Positions 31,409 to 40,362 are shown, numbered from the stretch's first letter. The stretch is 44,714 nt of DNA from Elusimicrobiota bacterium (GCA_012517235.1 JAAYVI010000054.1:1-44714); one strand, 5' to 3'. The notes: generated by a model not told the origin, from the letters alone. A program made the numbers and translations.

Positions 31409-32205
31409 TTAAAGTTGCGATGATGCTTTTATTTATGCCGTCTTTTCTATTTGCCTCAGATATCGGCATAATCGGCGTTTACGGCGGAAAAATAGGAGAC
31501 GATTTTGTTTACAAGGCAAAAGGAACTTCTCTTGAAGATAGCGGCGGTTTTTACGGAATTTACGCTCAATATGTCGGAGCCGAAAAATATCAGGGAAATA
31601 TTTTCATTTACAAATCCGACGATATAAATTACGGAAAACTTTCCGGCTGGCATTTCAATTTTGACAGATATTTCTCAGCGGGGGAAAAAACAAAGTATTC
31701 TGCTGGATTAGCGGCCGAAGATATAAATGTCAAAATAAACGCTCTTAACAAAATATCCGGACTTGCCCTTTTTAAAGCCGATAAGACAGTAAATATTTAT
31801 CTTTTTAGAGGCGGAGTAAATTATAAATCCGAATGGAAAAAAATTGACTTTTCCATAATGCCGTATGCGGGTATTGCGGTTTCGGACCTCGACGGTTATG
31901 TCGCAACGGATCCTTTGGGTCCCGCGCCTTATGTTAAAACCGATATTTCGCAGAAAAGCGGTTATTGTGCGGCAGGCGCCAATATTACATTGAAACCGTA
32001 TCGTTTCGCCGAATTTCAGTTTAAGTACGGCGAGTATTTCAGACATGAAAATAAAATACGCAATGCGAATTTATCGTTTAATTTTTTCTTAAGCCGTAAT
32101 TTTGGTCTTTCTTACAGGTATAAAAAAATAAATCTTGATTTGGAAAAAGTAAAAAATGATATTTCATATCACATGCTGGGATTGGTCTTCGCATTCGGCA
32201 TATAG
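31405..32205 (+). CDS. Outer-membrane beta-barrel-like protein
   Basis: The 266-residue protein has a signal peptide (VAMMLLFMPSFLFAS) followed by alternating hydrophobic/polar strands such as GGFYGIYAQYVGAEKYQGNIFIYK and NLSFNFFLSRNFGLSYRYKKI. It ends HMLGLVFAFGI, with hydrophobic alternation suited to a barrel's last strand. No named family is recognised. The ATGA overlap with the protease gene looks like simple packing rather than shared function. Confidence 0.75.
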   Translation: MIKVAMMLLFMPSFLFASDIGIIGVYGGKIGDDFVYKAKGTSLEDSGGFYGIYAQYVGAEKYQGNIFIYKSDDINYGKLSGWHFNFDRYFSAGEKTKYSAGLAAEDINVKINALNKISGLALFKADKTVNIYLFRGGVNYKSEWKKIDFSIMPYAGIAVSDLDGYVATDPLGPAPYVKTDISQKSGYCAAGANITLKPYRFAEFQFKYGEYFRHENKIRNANLSFNFFLSRNFGLSYRYKKINLDLEKVKNDISYHMLGLVFAFGI

Positions 32206-32246
32206 GCGATACCATAAAATAAAATGATTAAAGAGGAAAATGAAAA

Positions 32247-34031
32247 ATGAATGCGGTAACGATGCTTATAATAGCTCTTTGCGTTTACGCTTTGGCGTAT
32301 AAATTTTATGCCGCTTTCATAATATCAAAAGTTCTAACTTTCGATAAAGAAAGGAAAACTCCTGCCTATGAGCTTAATAACGGCAGCGATTATAAGCCTA
32401 CCAATAAATGGGTGCTTTTCGGCCATCATTTTGCGGCCATAGCCGGCGCCGGGCCTCTGGTCGGTCCGGTTTTGGCCGCGCAATTCGGATACTTGCCCGG
32501 ATTTTTATGGATATTGATAGGCGCGGTTTTGGCCGGAGCCGTTCACGATATGGTAGTTCTTTTTATTTCGGTGAGATATAAAGGAATTTCTCTTACGGAA
32601 ATAGCCAAAATAGAGTCGGGTAAATTGGCCGGAACATCGGCGGGTATAGCCGTTTTTTTTATAATAATAACGGCTTTGGCGGGTTTGGCTATGGTAGTTG
32701 TAAACGCTCTGGCCGAAAGCGCCTGGGGTACTTTTTCAATAGCGGCGACTATTCCGATAGCTTTATTCGTTGGCCTTTATATGGAAAAATTCAGACCGGG
32801 GAAAATAAGAGAGGCGTCGGTAATAGGTCTTATTCTTGTTTTATCCGCCATATTTTTAGGCGAAAAAATAGCTTCAAGCAAATATGCCGGCTGCTTTTTG
32901 TATTCCAGAGAAACTATTTCGATAGGGTTGGCCGTTTACGGAATGTTAGCTTCCGTTTTACCGGTTTGGCTTTTACTGGCGCCGAGAGATTATTTGAGTT
33001 CTTATATGAAGGTAGGAACAATAGGCCTTTTGGCTTTGGGAATAATATGGGTTCGCCCGGAAATAAATTTTCCGGCTTTTACTCAGTTTATAAACGGCGG
33101 CGGGCCGATAATTCCCGGAAAAGTTTGGCCTTATGTTTGTATAACGATAGCCTGCGGAGCGATATCGGGATTTCACAGTCTTATAAGTTCGGGTACTACG
33201 CCTAAAATGATAGAAAGCGAAAGCGAGATTAAGTTTATAGCTTACGGCGCCATGCTGACGGAGGGATTTGTCGCTCTTATGGCTTTGATAGCAGCCACGG
33301 CTTTGCCTGTGGGCGATTATTTCGCAATAAATCTTTCTCCCGAAGCTTTTTCTAAAATGGGACTTAGCGTGTCGAATCTTCCTTCTCTTTCGGCTGCCGT
33401 AGGAGAAAATCTCGAAGGCAGAGCCGGAGGCGCGGTAACTTTGGCGGTAGGAATGGCTCAAATATTTTCAAATATGCCGGCTATGAAACATTTGCTTTCT
33501 TACTGGTATCATTTTGCGATAATGTTCGAAGCTCTTTTTATTCTTACAACAATAGACGCGGGAACCAGAGTGGCAAGATATATAACTCAAGAAGCGGCCG
33601 GTAAAATATTTAAGCCCTTGGGAGACATTAATAGTACTTGGGCTGTTCTTTTTACAAGCGCTTCGGTGAGTTTTCTCTGGGGTTCTATGGTTCTGGCGGG
33701 GAATGTAAAAACAATATGGCCTATGTTCGGAGTAGCCAATCAATTATTATCGGCCATAGCCCTGGCGATATGTACCACATATATAATTAAGCGTACGAAA
33801 AAAATTTACGCTTTAATAACTTTTGTTCCTTTTATTTTTATGATATCTACCACTTTTTCCGCGGCTTTTACGAATATAACCGAAAATTATTTGCCTATGG
33901 GAAATACTAAAGGATATATAAATGTCGCTTTAACCGCCGCCATGATAGTACTGGCTTCGATAATAAGCGTCGTGTCCATAAAAGATTGGTTTTATGCCAT
34001 AAAGAAAAAAGAAGCGGAGAAAAATACTTAG
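32247..34031 (+). CDS. cstA: Carbon starvation protein CstA family transporter
   Basis: Inner-membrane transporter, 594 residues with about 15-16 hydrophobic segments. CstA signatures: ELNNGSDYKPTNKWVLFGHHFAAIAGAGPLVGPVLAAQFGYLPGF, HDMVVLFISVRYKGISL, FHSLISSGTTPKMI, and TTIDAGTRVARYITQE. Characterised members take up pyruvate or peptides. It is a single gene with AGAGG upstream; CDF starts 8 nt after its stop. Placement beside the hydrogenase may link carbon uptake to redox balance, which is inference. Confidence 0.95.
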   Translation: MNAVTMLIIALCVYALAYKFYAAFIISKVLTFDKERKTPAYELNNGSDYKPTNKWVLFGHHFAAIAGAGPLVGPVLAAQFGYLPGFLWILIGAVLAGAVHDMVVLFISVRYKGISLTEIAKIESGKLAGTSAGIAVFFIIITALAGLAMVVVNALAESAWGTFSIAATIPIALFVGLYMEKFRPGKIREASVIGLILVLSAIFLGEKIASSKYAGCFLYSRETISIGLAVYGMLASVLPVWLLLAPRDYLSSYMKVGTIGLLALGIIWVRPEINFPAFTQFINGGGPIIPGKVWPYVCITIACGAISGFHSLISSGTTPKMIESESEIKFIAYGAMLTEGFVALMALIAATALPVGDYFAINLSPEAFSKMGLSVSNLPSLSAAVGENLEGRAGGAVTLAVGMAQIFSNMPAMKHLLSYWYHFAIMFEALFILTTIDAGTRVARYITQEAAGKIFKPLGDINSTWAVLFTSASVSFLWGSMVLAGNVKTIWPMFGVANQLLSAIALAICTTYIIKRTKKIYALITFVPFIFMISTTFSAAFTNITENYLPMGNTKGYINVALTAAMIVLASIISVVSIKDWFYAIKKKEAEKNT

Positions 34032-34039
34032 ATATCATT

Positions 34040-35011
34040 ATGTCGGAGAAGAAAGAAAATTTGGAAAACAAAAATCGCGATCATAGCGAACGCGAAGAAC
34101 ATAATCATTCTCACGGTTCGCATTGTCATTCTCATGTTTTTAACGAAAATAAAAAAAATAAATTCTTATGGGTTATAATAATTAATTTTTCCATATCTAT
34201 TTTTGAAATAGCGGCGGGAGTTTTGTCTTCGAGCGTAGCCTTGATAGCGGACGCTTTTCATAATCTGGAAGATACCGCTTCGGCGGTATTGAGTTTGATA
34301 GCGTGGAAAATTTCTTTTAAAAAGCCCGACAGAGAAAAAACTTACGGATATAAAAGGGCGGAAATAGTGGCGGCCTTTCTTAATTCCGTTTTTCTTATGG
34401 CGGTTTGCGTTTTTCTTATAAGCGAATCGCTTAAAAGATTTTTCAGTCCCAGAGAAATTAATTCCGATTTTATGCTTATTGCCGCTTTTGCGGCTTTTTT
34501 GGCCAATATGGTTTCGGTATGGCTTTTGAAAGAAGATTCGAAAGACAATATAAATTGGAAAAGCGCTTATCTTCATATGTTAGGAGACGCTCTTTTTTCT
34601 TTGGCGGTAATAGCCGGAGCATTATCGGTTAAAATATGGAATTTTTATTGGGCGGATCCGATTCTGTCTTTTTCGATGAGTGTTTTTATTATAATTCAAA
34701 CTTTTAAAGTTTTCAAAAAATCTCTTTCGATTTTAATGCAGTCTTCCGCGGATTTGGATTATGAAAAAATAAAAAAAGAAATAGAGAACTTGCAAGGCGT
34801 TAAGAATATTCATCATGTCCATACCTGGATGACAAATGAGAATACCGTCTACTTTGAAGCGCATGTCGAAGTGGAGGAAATGACCGTATCTAAGACTTGC
34901 GAGATCTCATCCAAGGCGGAAGAAATACTTAAAAAAAATTACGGGATTTATCATACCACTCTTCAATTTGAAACGGACAGATGTCAAAAGAAAGAAATGT
35001 TTGGCAATTGA
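34040..35011 (+). CDS. Cation diffusion facilitator (Zn/Cd/Co exporter)
   Basis: CDF-family antiporter, 323 residues and six hydrophobic segments. A His-rich N-terminus (HSEREEHNHSHGSHCHSH) precedes TM1, as in CzcD/ZitB. Metal-site motifs are ALIADAFHNLED in TM2 and HMLGDALFSLAVI in TM5. A cytosolic C-terminal domain with HHVHTWMTNENTVYFEAHVEV follows. I start at ATG 34040; a longer frame into cstA would need a non-standard start. No clear Shine-Dalgarno is present. The following 255 bp (35012-35266) hold no gene. Confidence 0.94.
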   Translation: MSEKKENLENKNRDHSEREEHNHSHGSHCHSHVFNENKKNKFLWVIIINFSISIFEIAAGVLSSSVALIADAFHNLEDTASAVLSLIAWKISFKKPDREKTYGYKRAEIVAAFLNSVFLMAVCVFLISESLKRFFSPREINSDFMLIAAFAAFLANMVSVWLLKEDSKDNINWKSAYLHMLGDALFSLAVIAGALSVKIWNFYWADPILSFSMSVFIIIQTFKVFKKSLSILMQSSADLDYEKIKKEIENLQGVKNIHHVHTWMTNENTVYFEAHVEVEEMTVSKTCEISSKAEEILKKNYGIYHTTLQFETDRCQKKEMFGN

Positions 35012-35253
35012 TTTTACTTATTTTTAAGATTTAACCGAAAAACTCGAGCGACAGCGTTTTTATCGATGAAAAGCGAGAATAAATTTTGTAAAAACTTGCT
35101 TCTCTTTTCGGGCCGAAAGCTATGTGCTAAATTTTGAGGAGATTGTTAAGCGGCTTTTTAGGGGCGAGAATACTAAGCGAGAAAATTAGAAGTATGGATG
35201 TATGGAAGTATGGTAAAGGATAAAATCGAATAGTATATTTTTGTCATTATTTA

Positions 35254-35259
35254 TATAAT
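35254..35259 (+). promoter_or_regulatory. -10 box of leaderless APC permease gene
   Basis: TATAAT, 7 nt before ATG 35267; no Shine-Dalgarno. Confidence 0.5.
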
Positions 35260-35266
35260 TTTTATT

Positions 35267-36727
35267 ATGTTCAAAAATCTGTTCATAATCAAATCGGTTG
35301 ACAGAATAATTTCGGAAAGCGAAAATTCTTCTCAAAAATTGGCAAAAGTTTTGGGACCCTTTGACGTCACGATGATAGGAATAGGCGCCGTAATAGGCGC
35401 GGGAATATTTGCCATGGTGGGCGAAGCGGCCGTAAAAGGCGGCGCGGGACCTTCTCTGGTTATTTCTTTTATAATTACCGCCATAGCTTGCGGTTTTGCC
35501 GCTTTATGCTATGCGGAGCTGGCTTCTATGGTTCCCATATCGGGAAGCGCTTACGCTTATTCTTATGCCACTATGGGAGAACTCATAGCGTGGATAATAG
35601 GCTGGGATTTGATAATAGAATATGCCATAGGTAACGTCGCGGTCGCTATTAGCTGGGCGGGGTACTTTAACGATTTTCTATATAGCGTTTTCGGTATAAA
35701 CGTCCCGATATGGCTTAGGACCGATTACAGAACTTTCGTGCAGAAAGGATTGGATTTGGCTTCCGTTCCCCATATTTTCGGAATTCCGGTAATTTTTAAT
35801 TTTCTTGCCATGGTCATAGTGGGACTTTTGACATATCTTTTGGTAAGAGGAATTAAAGAAAGCGCGTCTTTCAATAGTTTTATGGTTTTACTTAAAATAG
35901 CAATACTTCTTCTTTTTATAGGTATAGGTTTTTATTATTTTAATCCTCAAAATTGGAAGCCGTTTGCTCCCGGGGGATGGAAAGGCATACATATAGGCGC
36001 CGCCACAATATTTTTTGCATATATAGGGTTTGACGCGGTTTCTACGGTAGCCGAAGAAACAAAGAACCCCAAGAGAGATATGCCCATAGGCATAATAGGT
36101 TCCTTGATAATATGCACTATAATTTACATACTTGTTACAATGGCTTTGACCGGAATGATGCCTTATGAAAATCTTAAAGACAAGATATCGGAGCCTTTGG
36201 TAGCTGGACTACAATATAACGGAGTAGGCAATTGGGCCGTAGCGATAATATCTTTCGGAGCGGTAATTTCTACAACCGCCGTTCTTTTAGTTTTTCAGAT
36301 GGGACAGCCGAGAATATTTTTTTCGATGTCGAGAGACGGATTATTGCCCGAAAGTTTTGCAAAAGTTCATGAAAAGTATAAAACCCCCCATGTTACTACG
36401 ATATGGACCGGCTTATTTGTCGGCGGACTTGCCGCGGTTAGCAATATAGACGAGATGGCCAATCTTTGCAATATAGGAACTCTTTTTGCCTTCATCTTAG
36501 TTTGCGCCGGAGTCATAGTTCTAAGAATAAAAGATCCGCAAAGAAATAGACCCTTCAAAGTTCCGGGCGGAATGATAACTCCCCTTTTGGGCGCGGCATT
36601 TTGTTTTTATTTAATAATGGGATTGGATAAAATAACCTTGATTAGATTCGGAGCATGGTTATTTATCGGTATGCTGATTTATGTCTTTTACGGATATAAA
36701 AACAGCAAATTAAGAAGCGAAGTTTGA
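35267..36727 (+). CDS. APC-family amino acid permease
   Basis: Amino acid transporter of the cationic/branched APC subgroup (YfnA-like), 486 residues with about 12 hydrophobic segments. Family motifs: FDVTMIGIGAVIGAGIFAMVGEAA (the unwound TM1 GxG), CYAELASMVPISGSAYAYSYATMGELIAWIIGWDLIIEY, FFAYIGFDAVSTVAEETKNPKRDMPIGI and FSMSRDGLLPESFAKVHEKYKTPHV. Substrate unknown. It is probably translated from a leaderless mRNA. The following ybaB-like gene is 14 nt downstream. Confidence 0.95.
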   Translation: MFKNLFIIKSVDRIISESENSSQKLAKVLGPFDVTMIGIGAVIGAGIFAMVGEAAVKGGAGPSLVISFIITAIACGFAALCYAELASMVPISGSAYAYSYATMGELIAWIIGWDLIIEYAIGNVAVAISWAGYFNDFLYSVFGINVPIWLRTDYRTFVQKGLDLASVPHIFGIPVIFNFLAMVIVGLLTYLLVRGIKESASFNSFMVLLKIAILLLFIGIGFYYFNPQNWKPFAPGGWKGIHIGAATIFFAYIGFDAVSTVAEETKNPKRDMPIGIIGSLIICTIIYILVTMALTGMMPYENLKDKISEPLVAGLQYNGVGNWAVAIISFGAVISTTAVLLVFQMGQPRIFFSMSRDGLLPESFAKVHEKYKTPHVTTIWTGLFVGGLAAVSNIDEMANLCNIGTLFAFILVCAGVIVLRIKDPQRNRPFKVPGGMITPLLGAAFCFYLIMGLDKITLIRFGAWLFIGMLIYVFYGYKNSKLRSEV

Positions 36728-36741
36728 GTTTCGGAGGAAAT

Positions 36742-37008
36742 ATGTTCGATAAAATGAAAGATATATGGGAATTAAAGAAAAAGGCGGAAGAAATAAAAAA
36801 GAAACTGGATGCGATGAAATTTTCTTCGGAGGATAATTATTCGAAGATAGACGTAAACGCTTCTATGGAAGTGCTTTCCGTCCAAGTAAAAGATATGTCC
36901 GATAAAGAAAAACTTGAGAAATCTTTGACCGAAAATTTAAATAAAGCGATGAAAAACGCAAAAAGCGAAGCGGCAAAAGCCGCAATGAGCATAGGCCTTT
37001 CAAAATGA
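36742..37008 (+). CDS. YbaB/EbfC family nucleoid-associated protein
   Basis: An 88-residue protein with the YbaB pattern: MKDIWELKKKAEEIKKKLDAMKFSSEDNYSKIDVNASMEVLSVQVKDMSDKEKLEKSLTENLNKAMKNAKSEAAK. It has an N-terminal helix, a short beta region and a C-terminal helix. It starts at ATG 36742 after CGGAGG (36732-36737). Its stop overlaps the msrA start (ATGA). It is usually beside recR/dnaX, and here it is not. Confidence 0.8.
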   Translation: MFDKMKDIWELKKKAEEIKKKLDAMKFSSEDNYSKIDVNASMEVLSVQVKDMSDKEKLEKSLTENLNKAMKNAKSEAAKAAMSIGLSK

Positions 37009-37496
37009 AAGAAGAAATTGCGGTATTGGCCGGAGGATGTTTTTGGGGGATGGAATATTTATTTTCAAAATTGGAAGGAGTAATATCCTGCGAAGCCGGA
37101 TACTGCGGAGGTAATAAGGAAAATCCTTCTTATCAAGACGTAAAAACCGGCGAAACCGGTCATGCCGAAAGCGTAAAAATAATTTTTGACTGCGAGAAGA
37201 TAACTTACGGCGCAATTTTAGATTATTTTTTTAAGATACACGACCCTACGACCGTAAACAGACAGATGGGAGATGTCGGAACTCAATACCGTTCGGAGAT
37301 ATTTTACTTAAACGAAAGTCAAAGAAAAGAAGCTCTTGAAGCGGTTAAAAGGGCTCAAGAAAACTGGGACGATAAAATAGTTACCGCCATAACTCCTTTT
37401 AAGATTTTTTGGAAAGCGGAAGAATATCATCAAAAATATTTAAACAAAAATCCGGGCGGTTATATTTGCCATTTCGAAAGAAAATTCCAAAAATAA
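37005..37496 (+). CDS. msrA: Peptide methionine sulfoxide reductase A
   Basis: Repairs oxidised methionine (S-sulfoxide) in proteins using thioredoxin. The catalytic cysteine is in GGCFWGMEYLF, with AGYCGGNKENPSYQDVKTGETGHAES and DPTTVNRQMGDVGTQYRSEIFY following. The 163-residue length is normal for a stand-alone MsrA. It overlaps the ybaB-like gene by 4 nt and ends in a terminator. Confidence 0.97.
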   Translation: MKEEIAVLAGGCFWGMEYLFSKLEGVISCEAGYCGGNKENPSYQDVKTGETGHAESVKIIFDCEKITYGAILDYFFKIHDPTTVNRQMGDVGTQYRSEIFYLNESQRKEALEAVKRAQENWDDKIVTAITPFKIFWKAEEYHQKYLNKNPGGYICHFERKFQK

Positions 37497-37525
37497 AAAA
37501 ACCGCCGCTTTTGGGCGGCGGTTTA
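37494..37525. terminator. Bidirectional intrinsic terminator
   Basis: ACCGCCGC (37501-37508) and GCGGCGGT (37515-37522) form an 8-bp stem around TTTTGG, with an A tract before and T-rich sequence after. It ends msrA and, read on the other strand with a T7 tract, the convergent gene at 37542. Confidence 0.88.
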
Positions 37526-37541
37526 TATTAAAAAATAACTT

Positions 37542-38255
37542 TTATTTTTTCTTGAAAGAAACAAGTTTGAGAGTTTCTTGTTTGTCTTCCGCGCTTATAT
37601 TTTCCAAAACCATACCGACATTTTGCGCGTAATATCTTTCTGCTATTCCCGCGTCTCCGCCGCCTATTTTGGTTATTATTTTAAGGCAATTCTCAAAATT
37701 TCCCGCGGGGACCGACGCTTTTGCCGAGAAAGTTGAAACTCTGTTCTTATCGGAATTTTCGGTCCATTCTTTTCCCTTAAAAAGAGGAAAAGGTATTTCT
37801 ATCCTTGCTCCGGCCAAAATAGTATCCGAAGCCAATATTCCGTTATTGGATATTTTTAATGTGAAATCGGAAGTTTTTTGACCGTTTCTGTTATAGTAAG
37901 TTATGGAAGCGGAAGTAAGAGAATCTTTTTCCGAATATCCTTTGTATTCCACAATTACTTTTTTTGAACCCTGAAATTCGCTCGAAGTATATTCGTATTC
38001 GTAAACCGCTTTTACGGAAATAGGAAGATACACGTAAGGATCCGCGGTTTCGGAAGAATTTTTATTTTGGTCTACCGAGAATCCCGAGGGAGCCGGTATT
38101 TCGAATCCTTTATAGTTTTCAAGGGAAATGAACGGAGCCATTTGTCCGTCCGTGGCGGAAAAAGTCTTTTTTATGGCTTTTTCGGCGAAATCCTGAGCCG
38201 ATATATAACCGGCCAAGGATACTATTATTAAAGATAACTTAGCAGCTTTAAGCAT
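37542..38255 (-). CDS. Secreted protein of unknown function
   Basis: A 237-residue protein with a signal peptide (LKAAKLSLIIVSLAGYISAQ). The body has SVKAVYEYEYTSSEFQGSKKVIVEYKGY and later PAGNFENCLKIITKI...AERYYAQNVGMVLENI. That pattern, a beta-rich domain with 'F-x-N-C-L-K' then 'Y-Y-A-x-x-V-G', is common in uncharacterised periplasmic proteins. Function unknown. GGAGG is present upstream (38264-38268 on the opposite strand), preceded directly by a 9-bp hairpin that could affect ribosome access. Confidence 0.78.
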   Translation of the reverse strand: MLKAAKLSLIIVSLAGYISAQDFAEKAIKKTFSATDGQMAPFISLENYKGFEIPAPSGFSVDQNKNSSETADPYVYLPISVKAVYEYEYTSSEFQGSKKVIVEYKGYSEKDSLTSASITYYNRNGQKTSDFTLKISNNGILASDTILAGARIEIPFPLFKGKEWTENSDKNRVSTFSAKASVPAGNFENCLKIITKIGGGDAGIAERYYAQNVGMVLENISAEDKQETLKLVSFKKK

Positions 38256-38269
38256 ACTTCTTTGCCTCC

Positions 38270-38293
38270 GAAATATAATTTTTGTTATATTTC
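38270..38293 (-). promoter_or_regulatory. Hairpin adjoining ribosome binding site
   Basis: GAAATATAA (38270-38278) and TTATATTTC (38285-38293) are perfect 9-bp arms with a 6-nt loop. In the mRNA of the leftward gene it sits immediately upstream of GGAGG. It may be an RNA switch element or a palindromic operator. Confidence 0.4.
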
Positions 38294-38451
38294 CGATACT
38301 TTGTGCTAAGTTCCGAAGGTGGGTGAAACTTAACGCGCCCCGCCGACCGCGACTAATTTGACGGGGACATCACTTTGCGGATAGCTTTTGGACTTTAAGG
38401 ATACCCGCTCAGCTTGTAAGATACGGAAACTTCTTTAAGGGTTTAACCCTT
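38293..38451. ncRNA. Candidate structured RNA in intergenic region
   Basis: A G+C-rich patch with no ORF. It has nested complementary segments: GTGGGT (38319-38324) with ACCCGC (38403-38408), CCCCG (38338-38342) with CGGGG (38362-38366), an outer CCG/CGG pairing, and a 3' palindrome AAGGGTTTAACCCTT (38437-38451). Strand and class are unknown; a 6S-like rod or a leader element are possible. Confidence 0.35.
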
Positions 38452-38479
38452 AATAAATCTTATCAAAAATCTCAAAATC

Positions 38480-38509
38480 TTGTCAAGAAAAAAAACAATG
38501 AAGTATAAT
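38480..38509 (+). promoter_or_regulatory. htrA promoter
   Basis: TTGTCA (38480-38485), 18-nt spacer, TATAAT (38504-38509). The -35 lies in CTTGTCAAG, a 9-bp palindrome. Confidence 0.6.
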
Positions 38510-38533
38510 TTTATTAGATTTTAAGGAGGTTTT

Positions 38534-39889
38534 ATGAGATATTTTATCTTGTTTTTTCTCCTGATTCCTCAGTATGTAAAATCCTCTTTGCCGGAAGAGC
38601 TTCAAGAAAGATTTAATTCGGTGGCGAAATCGGCTTATCCCGCGGTAGTTAACATAAGAGTAGAACAGGAAAAAGAGGCGAGAGTAGTCGAACCTGAGTT
38701 TTTTTTCGGATATGTGGTTCCCGACGAAAAGATTTATAAATATAAGGTACGCGGCGCAGGCTCGGGCGTAATAGTTTCAAAAGACGGATATGTCGTAACC
38801 AATTATCACGTAGTGGAAGAAAGCGACGAAATAAAAGTTAAAATTAAGACGCAGATTGGCGAAAAGACATATCCGGCTTATTATGTCGGCGGCGACGCCG
38901 CTATGGATTTGGCGGTGATAAAAATAAAATCCGGCGAAAATTTTTCTTTTTTGCCTTTTTCTTCGTCCGCGCCAAAAACTGGAGACATAGTTTTTGCCGC
39001 TGGTTATCCCTTCGGATATTCTCAAACTTTAACCCAGGGAATAGTTTCGGGTTTGGACGCCTCTTTGAAAGTAGAAGGCAGATCCTATCGCTCTTTAATA
39101 CAAACCGACGCCGCCATAAATCAAGGTAATTCCGGCGGACCTCTTATAAATCTCAAAGGGGAAATAATAGGAATCAATACCGCGATAATGTCTCCCACCG
39201 GAGTTTTTGCGGGCATAGGATTTGCCATACCGGCAAATCAAGTCAAAGAAGTTTTTGAAGAAATAGTTTACGGCAAAAAAGTGGAAAGAGCCTGGTTAGG
39301 CGTATCTCTTCTGCCCGTGAAACAGCTTCTTTCGGCGGGATATGACATATATATACCGGAAGGCGGAATAATAAATAAAATAATAAAAGATTCTCCGGCG
39401 GAAAAAGCGGGTCTTAAAAGAGGAGACGTAATAATATCAATGGACGGACAGGAGATAAAAGACGACGAAGATTTATTTGCTGCCGTTTATAGAAAAAAAC
39501 CGGGAGAAAAAACTTTTATAGAGTATGTAAGAGACGGAAAAAAGAAAAATGTTTCCGCCGTTTTGGGACTGCGTCCTCAGAATATATCTTCCGCCAAAAT
39601 TTCTTCCGCCGATACGGCGGATAAGACTCAAAACGCCGCTACGGCCGGCTGGGAGGGGGTTTCTTTTTCTTTTTCGCAAAACGGAGCGAGAATAAACGAT
39701 ATAAATCCCAAATCTCCTCTTAAAAAATATTTAAAAGAAGGAGATTTGATAAAAGGCATAAATAATATAAAGATAAACTCGGAAAAAGATTTTAAAGAAG
39801 CCGTTTCCAAATCTTCTTTGGCTCAAGGAATTTTGTTTGACATAGAAAGAGACGGGGAGCCTTATTATTTGAGCGTTCAAATAAAATAA
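38534..39889 (+). CDS. htrA: Do-like serine protease HtrA/DegP
   Basis: Periplasmic quality-control protease, 451 residues. A signal peptide (RYFILFFLLIPQYVKS) precedes a trypsin-like domain with the triad His in VVTNYHVVEE, Asp in AAMDLAVIKIK and Ser in GNSGGPLINLKG. Two PDZ domains follow: GGIINKIIKDSPAEKAGLKRGDVIISMDGQEI and INDINPKSPLKKYLKEGDLIKGINNIKI, the second less typical. Translation starts after AAGGAGG. It is transcribed from its own promoter, ends in a terminator, and faces two heat-shock genes. Confidence 0.96.
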   Translation: MRYFILFFLLIPQYVKSSLPEELQERFNSVAKSAYPAVVNIRVEQEKEARVVEPEFFFGYVVPDEKIYKYKVRGAGSGVIVSKDGYVVTNYHVVEESDEIKVKIKTQIGEKTYPAYYVGGDAAMDLAVIKIKSGENFSFLPFSSSAPKTGDIVFAAGYPFGYSQTLTQGIVSGLDASLKVEGRSYRSLIQTDAAINQGNSGGPLINLKGEIIGINTAIMSPTGVFAGIGFAIPANQVKEVFEEIVYGKKVERAWLGVSLLPVKQLLSAGYDIYIPEGGIINKIIKDSPAEKAGLKRGDVIISMDGQEIKDDEDLFAAVYRKKPGEKTFIEYVRDGKKKNVSAVLGLRPQNISSAKISSADTADKTQNAATAGWEGVSFSFSQNGARINDINPKSPLKKYLKEGDLIKGINNIKINSEKDFKEAVSKSSLAQGILFDIERDGEPYYLSVQIK

Positions 39890-39891
39890 AA

Positions 39892-39915
39892 AAGGCCCCG
39901 TTTAAACGGGGCCTT
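39892..39915. terminator. Perfect palindromic terminator
   Basis: AAGGCCCCGTTT/AAACGGGGCCTT is a 24-bp perfect palindrome placed between the stops of htrA and the convergent hsp20. It can stop transcription from both sides. Confidence 0.85.
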
Positions 39916-39926
39916 GGTTTGATTTT

Positions 39927-40352
39927 TTACTCGATATTTATTTTATTCGGTTTGGCTTCTTCGGATTTCGGAAGTATTATTTCCAGAACGCCGTCTTTAT
40001 AAGAAGCTTTTATGGCCGAATTCTTTACGGGCTGATTTATTCTGAAGGCTCTGAAAAAACGCCCGTAATTTATTTCGTTTCTAAGTATTTCCATTTTCTT
40101 TTCGTTTTTGAATGCGCTTTCTCCCTCTATCGTAAGAATATTTTCTTTTAGAGAAACATTAATGTTTTCTTTGGCCGAAAAGGGGAGAGATAAGTATATT
40201 CTGAATTCGTCTTCGTTTTCGCAGGTTAACGCTTGAGGAGTCCATGATTGCTCGTAAGCGCTTTCTTTATTTTCAAGTATTTCTTTTAAGGCTCCGTCTA
40301 AGTCGTTTTTGACTTTGAATAAGTTGTCGGTAAGTTTTATAAGTTCGTTCAT
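39927..40352 (-). CDS. Small heat shock protein (Hsp20), copy 2
   Basis: Alpha-crystallin-domain holdase, 141 residues. The domain runs from WTPQALTCENEDEFRIYLSLPF to a C-terminal YKDGVLEIILPKSEE, the family's conserved GVLxxxLPK segment; an I-N-I tail anchor ends the protein. It lacks part of the usual A-G-L motif. It lies 10 nt after the first hsp20 and has AGGAGG before the ATG, so the two form one operon. Confidence 0.92.
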   Translation of the reverse strand: MNELIKLTDNLFKVKNDLDGALKEILENKESAYEQSWTPQALTCENEDEFRIYLSLPFSAKENINVSLKENILTIEGESAFKNEKKMEILRNEINYGRFFRAFRINQPVKNSAIKASYKDGVLEIILPKSEEAKPNKINIE

Positions 40353-40362
40353 TTTATCCTCC

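Noticed and set aside
35012-35266. Riboswitch upstream of the APC permease (c-di-AMP, lysine or glycine type)
   Set aside because: None of the conserved core sequences I know are present, and the permease appears to start on a leaderless mRNA.
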